Assembly (NCBI GenBank): GCA_020796225.1
Contig: CM036754.1
Coordinates: 12,911,867 to 12,975,866, forward strand
Source of the DNA: Arion vulgaris
Taxonomy: Eukaryota; Mollusca; Gastropoda; Stylommatophora; Arionidae
DNA: 64,000 bases
Direction of reading: 5' to 3'
The position numbers and the translations under genes were made by a program. Below the pieces are notes generated by a model. It was not told the origin of the DNA. It ran no database searches and saw only the letters and a list, made by a program, of their open reading frames with translations. Below, in pieces: positions 53,015 to 63,947 of this stretch; position 1 is the first letter of the stretch, and every line of letters begins with the position of its first letter.

Positions 53015-54145
53015 TCATCCCGAATCTGACGATTCCATGAGGTTGATAATTGTTACTGGCTGGACAAATTGTAATCCATCTCGGTGCCAGTACTCGTCTT
53101 CCTCTCGGAGCACATGTTCAACACACTTCTTCCAGAACTGCATGTCTATCATTGAGAAGGACTCACGTGTCAGAACTTCAACATCACACATTTTAAACGT
53201 CCTGTTCTGTTCGGCAACTTGCCCTTTTACTTTAGCCCAGACAAGCTCTATCGGATTGAGGTGAGCATGATATGGAGGTAGTCGCAAAGACGTGTGGCCG
53301 TATTCCGCAATGATTTTGTCAATATGAAACACCTTTGTCTTATTTGTCATCCTCACCAGGTGCAACAACTCGGGTTTCAAATATGTATCATCGAAGCTGA
53401 CATTTTCCTTAGCAAGCCAAGTCCTAATTTGATCTTTTGTATTTCATGCAGTTGGTACTTTGTCTTCCGCTGATACTGCGTTGTGATAGGATGCATTATC
53501 CATTACCAAGCATGATGGTCTGTTTAGAATTGGAAGTAGATCTTTCTCCATCCAGTGCCTGAAAATATGTCCATTCATTTCTGTGTGGTAGTCCCTACCG
53601 TCGGTACTTTTTGATTGGAAAATAAGTCCAGCGTCATGGACAAGACCTTCTTCACTACTTCCTGCATGTGTTAGTATAATACGCTGGCCTTTGCTGCTTG
53701 GTATTTTCTTTTCTGTTCACCGTCTACTGATTGCCATTCTTTAGCATTGGTGTGGTGAGCATTGACCCAGGATTCGTCCAAATATACAATATCATAGCCT
53801 TGCCTCCGCCGCTCACGGATCTGCCTCAGGTATTTACTTCGGGCAGCAATTAAATGTGGCTTTTCACAAATAATATTCCTGCCGCCTATAATTTTTCTGA
53901 AGGTGAAGCCGGCGGCTCTTACAATTTTTCATAGAGTACTTTTAGAAATGTCTATGCTGCAATCTGATTGCAGTTTTAATTTCAGTTTCCTGAGAGTTAC
54001 AAGTTGATTTGTCGCAAACATTTTCAAGAGCTCCCGTCTTATGACATCTATGTCAAAGTCGTCAATTGTTCTTTTCCTTCCTTGCTTGACATTAGTGCAC
54101 TTTGTGTCCTGTTTAATCCATCGGAAAAGGATTCTCTATTCAGAC
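53015..54145 (-). pseudogene. Transposase (DDE, IS630/Tc1/mariner group), degraded
   Basis: An N-terminal helix-turn-helix region ('TIDDFDIDVIRRELLKMFAT', 'TLRKLKLKLQSDCSIDISKS') is followed by 'AAGFTFRKIIGGRNIICEKP'. The catalytic motifs are 'YDIVYLDESWVNAHHTNAKE' (first Asp at 53776-53778), 'CLVMDNASYHNAVSAED' (second Asp at 53498-53500) and 'YHAHLNPIELVWAKVKGQ' (Glu at 53246-53248). In-frame TGA codons lie at 53929-53931 and 53444-53446, and an A-run frame break near 53710, so the copy is not functional. The start is not determined. Confidence 0.88.
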
Positions 54146-54620
54146 CAAGCGCCAGTTGCGTTCGTTTCTCAGGGTTATGAATATCGCAATATAGATGACT
54201 TCTCTTAGATTCCCTACGGAAGTGTTGGTATAGTAAAACTGTAACCTTCTGCATTGTTATAAATGTGCACTTCAGACTCATTATGAATGTGATATCAATG
54301 TCAGTTTTGATAAGCCAACAAATATGATACAATAGCTTCATACAAATAGCGAGATACACCTATGACTATACAACGGTATCCCAATTATAACGTCATATGC
54401 TTTCCGCTTTCAAAGTCGACTGGGTTAGGTGCACGGGATTTCGTGAAATTGTTGTATACTCACGATATTTCTATGTTACCATAATGTATTTTTAGAACAA
54501 CGCGTCTGTGTACCGTAGATCTGTTACTATTGTGTACAATCCGGTGAGGTTGATTTTAATATAACCTGAAGAAGAAATATTTCAAACTACATCAAATTTT
54601 CTTGGAAAAAAATATTTCTC

Positions 54621-54727
54621 TAGCGTCATGGATATTCTAAGGCTGCTTGCAAAAAATCACTGAGATCCAACAGGTAGTTTTCGAGAAAATCAATTTCAAA
54701 CGTGCTCACGAATTAATGGACAGACTA
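54621..54727 (-). repeat. Right terminal inverted repeat
   Basis: Partner of the left repeat; its inner limit is at 'tagcgtcatggatattct'. High identity between the two indicates a moderately young insertion despite the damaged gene. Confidence 0.95.
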
Positions 54728-54849
54728 TAGATGGCCTGACATCATGGTTCGACACTAGATCGACGTCAGAACTGATTATGTGCACCAAGCGGAGAGAGTT
54801 GTGGAGAGACATGATCGCTTACGCCGACAGGCATGGCACTTGAGATAAG

Positions 54850-54935
54850 ATTGTTGAGCTAAGCAATGTGTGCCGTCAGAAATAAGGCTGCATGGTTCGA
54901 ATCTTGTGTTCGGTAACTTGTTTTTTCCCTCCGGA
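54850..54935 (+). mobile_element. Possible SINE head fragment
   Basis: 'gctgcatggttcgaatcttg' is a B-box-like sequence in a tRNA-like context. No body was matched. Confidence 0.35.
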
Positions 54936-55037
54936 AGCACCTAATATTTGTACATTGTCTATTTACTAATTATATGTCTTTACAAATAGAATCTTGGTTA
55001 CAGTAGATTTGAAATACCGCCCGATGTACCTCTAACC

Positions 55038-55143
55038 CATAGATTCCCAAACTTTTTCGGCCAACCGCCCACTTTGCACAACATAAACTTTGTAACGCCC
55101 CTATACATTATAACAGTTTGCCAATTCCCCCACCCCCCCGCCC

Positions 55144-55183
<40 letters not shown>

Positions 55184-55526
55184 TGCTCTATTTTCTCTTT
55201 AACATAGAAAATTGATTTATATTTCTGTATTTCAAATGATTATATGCATGAAATAGAAAATTGATGAAAAAATGGATCGTTTAAGACGGGCATAAGATGA
55301 ATTAAAATGCAGAATTCAAATTTTAAATGATTATTCAATCGCAAAATCACGAAAATAATTTATTTAAAAATATTTGTTATTAATTTCTTCTTTAAGGGTC
55401 ACCGACCCTAATAGCCTGAACACCCCCACCCCCACCCCCTCACCCCAAATTCTTCTGAACCCACTATCGCCCCCATAGATTGCTTCAGCGCCACTGGGGC
55501 GATACCGCCCACTTTGGGAAACGCTG
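55038..55526. mobile_element. hAT-type non-autonomous element, 489 bp
   Basis: An inverted copy of the 17660-18123 element: ends CATAGATTCCCAAAC and CTTTGGGAAACGCTG, flanks ctctaacc (55030-55037) and cactaacc (55527-55534), 7 of 8 matching. It contains a (TA)n expansion at 55147-55180 and poly-C tracts. Confidence 0.9.
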
Positions 55527-55636
55527 CACTAACCGTAGTGTTATATTATAATAATAATGTATATAAACTATTTGGGTCATTTCAATGGAATCGTCAACAT
55601 ATATGTCCCTCTAAAGAAGTCTTTCATCTGCGAAGC

Positions 55637-56395
55637 AGACCAGGTAGAAAAGCAGACCAGGTAGAAAAGCAGAACAGGTAGAAAAGCAGACCAGGTAGAA
55701 AAGCAGACCAGGTAGAAAAGCAGACCAGGTAGAAAAGCAGACCAGGTAGAAAAACAGACCAGGTAGAAAAGCAGACCAGGTAGAAAAACAGACCAGGTAG
55801 AAAAGCAGACCAGGTAGAAAAGCAGGCCAGGTAGAAAAGCAGACCAGGTAGAAAAGCAGGCCAGGTAGAAAAGCAGACCAGGTAGAAAAACAGACCAGGT
55901 AGAAAAGCAGACCAGGTAGAAAAGCAGACCAGGTAGAAAAGCAGACCAGGTAGAAAAGCAGACCAGGTAGAAAAGCAGACCAGGTAGAAAAGCAGACCAG
56001 GTAGAAAAGCAGACCAGGTAGAAAAGCAGACCAGGTAGAAAAGCAGACCAGGTAGAAAAGCAGACCAGGTAGAAAAGCAGACCAGGTAGAAAAGCAGGCC
56101 AGGTAGAAAAGCAGACCAGGTAGAAAAGCAGACCAGGTAGAAAAGCAGACCAGGTAGAAAAGCAGGCCAGGTAGAAAAGCAGACCAGGTAGAAAAGCAGA
56201 CCAGGTAGAAAAGCAGGCCAGGTAGAAAAGCAGACACGGTAGAAAAGCAGACCAGGTAGAAAAGCAGGCCAGGTAGAAAAGCAGACCAGGTAGAAAAGCA
56301 GACCAGGTAGAAAAGCAGACCAGGTAGAAAAGCAGACCAGGTAGAAAAGCAGACCAGGTAGAAAAGTAGACCAGGTAGAAAAGCAGACCAGGGAA
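55637..56395. repeat. 17-bp minisatellite, about 44 copies
   Basis: The unit 'gaccaggtagaaaagca' has variants aaaaaca and ggccagg. It is stop-free in the minus-strand frames, producing artificial 268-278 codon frames. Confidence 0.97.
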
Positions 56396-56499
56396 AAGCT
56401 CCTTCCTTACCATTCATTGATGTTATCAGCTAGGTAGATTACGATGGATAAGCGGGATGCTCTTCTGGATCTTGGCTACCTACTGTTGGATGAGGATAC

Positions 56500-56706
56500 T
56501 AAAATTGATGTTGAATCAATTCAGTGATTACAGAAGTTTACTAATTACAGGTTGTACAAGTAGAGTTAGATGCTTTATGGGCAGAGAAAAGAATGTGTCT
56601 AACCAGCGAGCCATATGAACCAACAGTATGCATACCATTCAACATCTGTTGCGGAAGACTGAGCCCCTATGGGTCTGCCCAGAGTGCTGTGATGTTAGTT
56701 CAGTAA
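56500..56706 (+). pseudogene. LINE 3' tail (relative of 25501-25695)
   Basis: 'gtacaagtagagttagatgc', 'gcgagccatatgaaccaaca' and 'ctatgggtctgcccagagtg' parallel 25540-25690. The closing frame reads EPLWVCPECCDVSSVTNN with a C-x3-C motif. Confidence 0.72.
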
Positions 56707-56714
56707 CTAATAAC

Positions 56715-56876
56715 CAGTAGCGGCTCGTTATTAAGGGCCAGTGGGGCCCCACCAAAAATAAGGTGTAACGTGTTTTTATTATTTTTTACATTAAAATATA
56801 ACCTAACCAAAACCATGATTTTTCAGAAAAATGTATGTCTGGCCCCATCAACAAAAATGATCATGAGCCGCCACTG
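56715..56876. mobile_element. hAT-type MITE, copy 3
   Basis: 162 bp, ends CAGTAGCGGCTCGT and ATGAGCCGCCACTG, with a perfect 8-bp duplication ctaataac (56707-56714 and 56877-56884). Confidence 0.95.
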
Positions 56877-56884
56877 CTAATAAC

Positions 56885-57232
56885 TATCAGTCCATGCTTG
56901 TCATTGCCTTCCTCTTCTCCTACCACTCTTGATTGTTCTCTGAAGAATTATGTGTGTTTTTTAAATGAATTCAAGAACTATGCAATGTTAGGACGTTTCC
57001 CCACTGCCAAAAGTTCTTCCTGCAGATATGACAGCGTAATTACTTCATTCCTGAACAAATTATTTGTTTCGTTTTCGTTGTCAGAGATTTGTAACATTCT
57101 TCTATAACATTTACATTAAAAACTGAACTCTTCTCTTTATACATAACCATATAGGAGAATCCATAGTGGTAGAGACTTATATAGATTGATCTTCAGAGGA
57201 AAAACTGGTGTTAATGCCTTCCTCAAATGACA
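56885..57232. other. Unannotated stretch
   Basis: Nothing recognised; the 90-codon frame at 56835-57107 overlaps the MITE and has no motif. Confidence 0.35.
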
Positions 57233-57239
57233 TGGCAGC

Positions 57240-58735
57240 TATTTTATCCGAAAATCTTATCATACAAGAATGTTATCCAAATATCTTATCATACAAGAAT
57301 TTTATCCAGATATCTTATCATACAAGAATGTTATCCAAATATCTTATCATACAAGAATTTTATCCAAATATCTTATCATACAAGAATTTTATCCAAATAT
57401 CTTATCATACAAGAATTTTATCCAAATATCTTATAATACAAGAATTTTATCCAAATATTTTATATTACAAGAATTTTATCCAAATATCTTATCATACAAG
57501 AATGTTATCCAAATATCTTATCATACAAGAATTGTATCCAAATATCTTATCATACAAGAATTTTATCCAAATATCTTATCATACACGAATTTTATCCGAA
57601 TATCTTATCATACAAGAATGTTATCCAAATATCTTATCATTAAATACAAGAATTTTATCCAAATATCTTATCATACAAGAATTTTATCCAAATATTTTAT
57701 CATACAAGAATTTTATCCAAATATCTTATCCTTATATAGGAATTTTATAAAAATATCTTATCATACAAGAATGTTATCAAAATATCTTATCATACAAGAA
57801 TTTTATCCAAATATCTTATCATACAAGAATTTTATCCAAATATCTTATCATACAAGAATTTTATCCAAATATCTTATCATACAAGAATTTTATTCAAATA
57901 TCTTATCATTATATACAAGAATTTTATCCGAATATCTTATCATTATATACAATAATTTTATCCAAATATTTTATCATACAAGAATTTTATCCGAATATCT
58001 TATCATTATATACAAGAATTGTATCAAAATATCTTATCATACAAGAATTTTATCCAAATATCTTATCATACAAGAATTTTATCAAAATATCTTATCATAC
58101 AAGAATTTTATCCAAATATCTTATCATACAAAAATTGTATCCAAATATCTTATCATACAAGAATGTTATCCCAATATCTTATCATACAAGAATTTTATCC
58201 GAATATCTTATCATACAAGAATTTTATCCAAATATCTTATCATACAAGAATTTTATCCAAATATCTTATCATTATATATACAAGAATTTTATCCGAATAC
58301 CTTATCATTACATACAAGAATTGTATCCAAATATCTTATCATTATATGCAAGAATTTTATCCAAATATCTTATCATTATATACAAGAATTTTATCCAAAT
58401 ATCTTATCATTATATACAAGAATTTTATCCGAATATCTTATCATTATATGCAAGAATTTTATCCAAATATCTTATCATTATCTACAAGAATGTTATCCAA
58501 ATATCTTATCATTATATGCAAGAATTTTATCCGAATATCTTATCATTATATACAAGAATTTTATCCGAATATCTTATCATTATATGCAAGAATTTTATCC
58601 AAATATCTTATCATTATATACAAGAATTTTACCTAAATATCTTATCATTATATACAAGAATGTTATCCAAATATCGTATCATACAAAAATGTGATCCAAA
58701 TATCATTATATTCAATAATTTTATCAACATATCGT
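57240..58735. repeat. 29/33-bp minisatellite, about 50 copies
   Basis: The unit 'aagaattttatccaaatatc' plus ttatcatac (29 bp) is replaced in the right half by a longer form with 'ttatcattatatac'. Period 29 rotates through all three frames without stops on the plus strand, making an artificial 474-codon frame. Confidence 0.97.
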
Positions 58736-58739
58736 AACT

Positions 58740-60150
58740 ACGTGTACATAAAAATAATTATTAAATGAAAAAATCAAGAAATACCAAGTTTTAAAATGTC
58801 TACAAATTTCAGTAATTCTCAAATTTATATCTCGATCTTTTGCCAGTGCTGTGGAGATTGTGCACTACCGCTGAGACCTTCCTGTATAAGAAAGAGATCT
58901 GAACATATATAATTACTCACTGAAGTGCAGTGAGGATTGTCCGATCAATAAAATCATTTGGTCTATTTAGTACACTAGTGTAGCCATAAACGCTTGAAGC
59001 AAGCCTAACCTAGCCTCAACATTGTAAAATGATCTGGCATATAATATATCACCATCTTGTTGCAGGAGAATAGAAGAATGAAGACATCTCAAGCTTATGA
59101 CCACAACGATTTTATAATAGAAACATGCCAGATTGGAATTCATTTCTGGAACAAATTGACATGATAAAATGAAAGAGATTTGCATTTGCGCATCTAACGT
59201 AGTATGCAATCTTGTTATGAAAATATTGCAGCCGAGGCGAATGACAACAAAAGAAAGAAAGAAACGAGATCATAAAATAGGCAGAAAAGATGAGAAATAA
59301 ATTGTGAGTGTAACCTCATTCAAAAAATGCCGGATTTGTGACATTAAAAACGAATAAAAAAGGGAAATGTGTGCATGAAAGATTTGACCTCCAATATTGA
59401 AAATGAATTGAGAACCGCCAAGTTGGCATATCGTTTTCTTATAATATATCAAACTGGCAATATACACTAATAACATCGGACGGAATAGACAATTTGGAAA
59501 TAAACAAGGAAACATCACAACAAAAATGCAATTTCGTCAGGATATGAACAACATCATCTGCAACAAATCTCGGTTCTATCAAAGTAGAAAAAAAAAATTC
59601 TTCCATGTTGGGAATAATACGGATCAGAATTCTGGAGAATGACAGAATAAGATATGTCTAAATTTTCCCTCTTTCATACAACTTGTCTGAGAATGATTTT
59701 ACGCGTGTTCTGGTCAAATACTATCTCTAACTAAGATCTTGCAATAACAGTGTCAAAAAGAGAATATGAACACCATTATATAATAGAGATATTGAAAATG
59801 GAAGCAGACTCCAGCGTCAAAACAGTTTTAGAATCACTGAACTGAAAACCCCAAAAAATCCCCAGATTTCAAATAATCAATAGAATCCAGATAGTAGTGG
59901 ACGCAAGTACAATCAGTACTTATTGTTAGGGTACACTCATTTCCGTCGAGTGGTAAGGAAACCATCTGGCATCATGCTGAACTTTGACCATAAATAAGAC
60001 TACTGCATTATGTCCCTTGGTCTGTGTCGCGTCCAGATAATCTAGCCTTTAGTTAAGTCCCTTTCCTGATAAGGGACTGTACCGTGATTGATAGGTTGTC
60101 AAGGGTCATTAACTCCTGATATATTCGGCGCTACTAACGATAGTAATAAA
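58740..60150. other. Longest stretch without a recognised element
   Basis: About 1.4 kb of AT-rich sequence. The only recognisable feature is 58870-58935, similar to the right flank of the 28-bp array ('aagaaagagatc' and 'attactcactgaagtgcagt' versus 'gttactcactgaagtgcaat'). The short minus frames at 58967-59209 and 59270-59518 have no motif. Confidence 0.5.
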
Positions 60151-60214
60151 TAAGAGTGTTACTGACGACAAAACGGAGAGATTTCAAACACAGCTCTCAA
60201 AAATCTATCAGCTT

Positions 60215-60370
60215 ACACAGTCTCTCTCTCTCTCTCTCTCTCTCCCTCTCTCTCTTCATGTCTTTCTTTCTCATTCTACCGCGCATAATATCTCTTTATA
60301 GCTTTCTCTTGGTTCGAACTCTTTTACTCTCTCTTTCTCTCTCTCTACAATCCTCTTTATATATATATAT
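60215..60370. repeat. CT-rich simple repeat with a TA tract
   Basis: (CT)n, with (TA)n at 60358-60370. Confidence 0.92.
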
Positions 60371-60379
60371 CTCTTTCTT

Positions 60380-60930
60380 CTCCTTCACCTTCCAACTCCC
60401 AACGGAGCATAGGTCTCTCCTGCCACCCTTACAATTCTTTCCATGTTTTACCTATCCTTTTAATATCAGCCTCCAGATCTCTTCTCCAAGTCTGTCTAGG
60501 CCTTCCCCTACTCCCCTTCCCCTGCAGGTTCAAAAACAGGGCATGTCTTGCAATGCTTCCCAGTGTGTCTTCTCAATTCATAGCCAGCGTCTCTTCATTA
60601 CCTCTTTCTCCACTGGTATCTGAAAATCGTGTCATACCCAAAAAGGACGTAGCCATCAACCACAGTAAACGAGCCGTTAATTTTTCTAGGCACCACTTAT
60701 ATGTTCAGTAGTTTGCCATTGCTTTCTGAGGCCTATTTTTACCTTTTGTAAAAATTCCACAGAAATGAATTTGCTTCCAAACTTGTCCACCATGGGGTTT
60801 GAACCAGGTACGTTTGGGTTCGTGATCGAGCTCACTACCGCTTGAGCTACAGAAGCTCACTGGTATCTGCTTAGTTCTTTCTCCGAGTTCCTCGTTTGTA
60901 ATCCTATCATACCATCTCAGTCTCTCTCTC
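60380..60930 (-). pseudogene. RTE-like LINE 3' end, split by SINE-E
   Basis: 60395-60560 parallels 46735-46920 (the KTWKELEG segment). The LINE resumes at 60870 with 'ttctccgagttcctcgtttg', which parallels 49450-49490. It is interrupted by SINE-E at 60623-60857. Confidence 0.8.
60623..60857 (-). mobile_element. SINE-E, nested copy
   Basis: The minus strand carries a tRNA-like head ('gtagcttgagcgg' near 60850 on the complement, B-box-like 'gggttcgaa' relative), the shared core and the end 'gatggctacgtcc'. A perfect 12-bp duplication cactggtatctg flanks it (60611-60622 and 60858-60869). Confidence 0.93.
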
Positions 60931-60956
60931 TCTCTCTCTTTCTACAACCCTCTTTA

Positions 60957-60991
<35 letters not shown>

Positions 60992-61012
60992 CTCTCGCTC
61001 AGTCTCTCTCTT
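60918..61012. repeat. CT-rich simple repeat
   Basis: (CT)n with TAT interruptions. Confidence 0.92.
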
Positions 61013-61020
61013 GTTGTTTA

Positions 61021-61671
61021 TCTACTATATATATAAAAATGAATGTTTGTTTGTTTGTGACCTATAGACTCGGACACTACTGAACAGATTTAGCTGAAAT
61101 TTACAGGATATGATTGTTTTGATGTCGGGATGCTACCTGTCATAGTTTGAAATATGTAGCGCTGAAACTTTTCGAAAAAATCTAAAAAAATCGAAAACAC
61201 GCTAATTTCATTGAGAGTTTCTAAGTTTGTTTACAATTTGCTATCACCGTTTCCGGAAGTCTACGGTATACACATTAATATATACACAAGATTAGATGAC
61301 GTATGTTTTAAAACTATGGAAACCTCGATCTCTTTCATAGCAGAAAATAATCGTTTCAAGGCAATTTTTCAAACAAGCTGAAGCTAAAATACGCAATCCA
61401 GGTTTGTTTCTTCATAGAATTTCTAATCATTTCGAATCATGATAAGAGAAATATCAACTGGGACGCGACATTAGTAGCAATGAAGCAGTGTGTCAACTGG
61501 GAAGCGACATTAGTAGCAATGAAGCAGTATATCAACTGGGACGCGACATTAGTAGCAATGAAGCAGTATGTCAACTGGGACGCGACATTAGTAGCAATGA
61601 AGCAGTATATCGACTGGGACGTAATTCAATTTTTTGTTGGAGGCGTAGCAACGCGCGCAGGGTACAGCTAG
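61021..61671 (+). mobile_element. Non-autonomous Helitron, 651 bp
   Basis: It starts TCTACTATATATATAAAA and 'gaatgtttgtttgtttgtga', the conserved 5' end of many animal Helitrons, and ends 'gggtacagCTAG'. The base before is A and the base after is T, as expected for rolling-circle insertion between A and T with no duplication. A short hairpin (gcgt-agca-acgc) lies about 15 bases before the end. No Rep/helicase is present. It carries an internal 39-bp tandem repeat. Confidence 0.9.
61450..61620. repeat. 39-bp minisatellite inside the Helitron, 4 copies
   Basis: 'tcaactgggacgcgacatta' plus 'gtagcaatgaagcagtat' recurs every 39 bases. The plus-strand frames at 61480 and 61488 are repeat artefacts. 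Confidence 0.95.
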
Positions 61672-61867
61672 TATCTTATACTTCCTCTTCCACTCCGCTT
61701 TACAAAACTTGTACTTCTTCTCTGATCTTTGTTTTATTGTATTTCTATCCATTTAAATTATTTCTTCTTTGTGTTTTATTATTTATAAAAAATGAAATAG
61801 AATTTATGAAAGCAAATTGAGTTTTTCTTAAATTGTTCTTGTCAAATTATTTCATTTCCTTTCTATC

Positions 61868-61955
61868 GGCATGCTTGCACTTTAACATCTGCTGGAGGGA
61901 ACTCAGCACTTATGTGTCTGTCCGGAATGATTCAATGTCGGTTCAATAATCACAC
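61868..61955 (+). pseudogene. LINE Cys-rich tail scrap
   Basis: 'ctcagcacttatgtgtctgt' and 'ccggaatgattcaatgtc' parallel the EHLWVCPE tail at 56640. It is very short. Confidence 0.45.
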
Positions 61956-61994
61956 ACACAAAAAAACTAGAAAATTGTACGTCTTTTTGCCTTT

Positions 61995-62192
61995 TCTCAT
62001 ACACTCTCTCTCCCTCACTCTCTCTCTCTTTCTTTCTCTCTCTCCCTAACTCTCTCTCTCTCTCCCTCACTCTCTCTTTCTCTATCTCTCTCCCTAACTC
62101 TCTCTCTCCCTAACTCTCTCTTCTCTCTCTCTCCTAACTCTCTTTCTCTCTCTCTTCCTAACTCTCTCTTTCTCTCTCCCTAACTCTCTCTT

Positions 62193-62224
<32 letters not shown>

Positions 62225-62700
62225 CCTAACTCTCTCTTTCTCTCTCTCTTTCTCTCTCTCTCTTCCTAACTCTCTCTTTCTCTCTCTCTCCTTCACTCTC
62301 TTTTTCTCTCTCTCTCCCTCTCTCTTTCTTTCTCTCTCCCTAACTCTCTCTTTCTCTCTCCCTCACTCTCTCTTCTCTCTCTCTCCTCTCTCTCTCTTTC
62401 TCTCTCACTCTCTCTCTAACTCTCTCTTTCTCTCTCTCTCTCCCTAACTCTCTCTTTCTCTCTCCTTCTCTCTCTCTCTTCCTAACTCTCTCTTTTCTCT
62501 CTCTCTCCCTCTCCTCTTTTTCTCTCTCCCTCACTCTCTCTTTCTCTCTCTCTCACTCTCTCTTTCTCTCTCCCTCACTCTCTCTTTCTCTCTCTCCCTC
62601 ACTCTCTCTTTCTCTCTCCTCTCTCTTTCTTCTCTCCTCACTCTCTTTCTCTCTTTCTCTCCTCACTCTCTCTTTCTCTCCTCCTCTCTTTCTCTCTCCC

Positions 62701-62769
<69 letters not shown>

Positions 62770-62972
62770 CCTCTCTCTTTCTCTCTCCCTCACTCTCTCT
62801 TTCTCTCTCTCCCACTCTCTCTTCTCTCTCCCTCCTCTCTTCTCTCTCTCCCTCACTCTCTTTCTCTCTCTCTCTCCTTTCTCTCTCTCCTTTTTCTCTC
62901 TCCCTCTCTCTTTCCCTCTCTCTCTTCTTTCTCTTCTCTCCTCACTCTCTCTTTCTCTCTCTCTCTCCCTGT
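61995..62972. repeat. CT-rich simple repeat, about 1 kb
   Basis: A nearly pure pyrimidine strand of (CT)n with regular 'ccctaact' and 'ccctcact' interruptions, hinting at a decayed 25-30 bp minisatellite. Same type as 63835-64000. Confidence 0.95.
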
Positions 62973-63375
62973 CATAGTTCCCAGATGGCAGCGGAGGAAT
63001 GGACAGTTAGCCAGATAGTTAGTGTAGTATAATTAGATTATTTAATAGTTGAGACTATGTGTTGTACTCTATGTAGAAGTGCAACACATAACTACGAGAC
63101 ATGACGCTTTTGTGTAGTAAAATAGTGACGGTTTAGTAACAGTTGCTAAGAACAGAGTAAATAGAGAGACAACATAAACATTGGACAGGAGAGGACGTAT
63201 TCTATGTTTGTGTCCGACCAACATCAACAAATAAATATAAATGGAATTAAACGATAGTTGTTCATTATATTGTGACAGTTTTATATCGTTCACTATATTA
63301 TAATCAGAAGGCCACCCGTGTAGGAAGCAATATGATGAGGAAAGGAAGTATATGGAAATGATAGATCAAATCACA
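62973..63375. other. Unannotated stretch
   Basis: Unique-looking sequence; the 74-codon minus frame at 63069-63293 has no motif. Confidence 0.35.
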
Positions 63376-63377
63376 AG

Positions 63378-63522
63378 AAGGACGGACTGAATACAAACAA
63401 CATGGACTAACGGACTTCAAATATCAAGAAACTCTAGCTAACTAAGAAGGACGGACTGAATACAAACAACATGGACTAACGGACTTCAAATATTAAGAAA
63501 CTCTAGCTAACCAAGAAGGACA
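63378..63522. repeat. About 70-bp tandem duplication
   Basis: 'gaaggacggactgaatacaa' to 'gaaactctagctaacta' occurs twice with a few changes. A third partial copy may start at 63515. Confidence 0.92.
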
Positions 63523-63704
63523 ACATGAAGGGCAAACTGATCACGAACTACGTGAAGGACTGACTAATTACAGTTGAAAGGATTAACCGACTCAAGAATC
63601 AACCATGAAATAACCAAACTTGATAACTAGGTAATCGAACGTCGTCTGAACATCACAAAGTTCCTTTCTTCACCGGATTTCCCCTACCTATGTAGGATGA
63701 CCAC

Positions 63705-63832
63705 CTCGTCCTCCTTCAATATCCTTCAAAAGAGGGACCTCCTTTAACAATCCTCCTCAGTATCCTTCAAAATGGGACCTCCTTTAACAATCCTCCTCAG
63801 TATCCTTCAAAATGGGACCTCCTTTAACATCC
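63705..63832. repeat. About 43-bp tandem repeat, 3 copies
   Basis: 'tatccttcaaaatgggacct' and 'cctttaacaatcctcctcag' alternate three times. Confidence 0.93.
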
Positions 63833-63915
63833 CTCACTCTCTCTCTTTCTCTCTCTCTCCCTCACTCTCTTTCTCTCTCTCTCTCCCTCACTCTCTCTTT
63901 CTCTCTCTTTCCCTC

Positions 63916-63947
<32 letters not shown>

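Larger units (their letters stand above)
52538..54727 (-). mobile_element. IS630/Tc1/mariner-group transposon, Sailor-like
   Basis: A 2,190-bp element with TAGTCTGTCCATTAATTCGT ends and 106-107 bp terminal inverted repeats, flanked by TA (52536-52537 and 54728-54729). A single transposase gene lies on the minus strand with D...D...E motifs. The spacing between the second Asp and the Glu (83 codons) excludes the common DD34E-DD41D types and is near the DD82E of the recently named Sailor group. Family assignment is inference from this spacing and the motifs. Confidence 0.9.
52286..54843 (+). pseudogene. LINE C-terminal fragment split by a TA-target transposon
   Basis: The left exon-like half (to 52535) reads 'MWFYRRMLKIPWTAKKTNVE', 'SRFFRHIMRKEGLEHLVTTD' and ends KREKML. 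The right half (54730-54843) continues in the same frame, 'DGLTSWFDTRSTSELIMCTK', 'RRELWRDMIAYADRHGT', then TGA. Removing the 2,190-bp element and one TA rejoins the frame exactly, so the LINE piece was intact when hit. It is homologous to 7453-7790. Confidence 0.93.

Noticed and set aside
55577..56417. 268-278 codon hydrophobic frames that mimic a membrane protein
   Set aside because: Product of the 17-bp minisatellite, open in two overlapping frames at once.
57270..58694. 474-codon plus-strand frame, the longest in the window
   Set aside because: A 29-bp repeat without stops in any plus frame; the protein is three rotating peptides.
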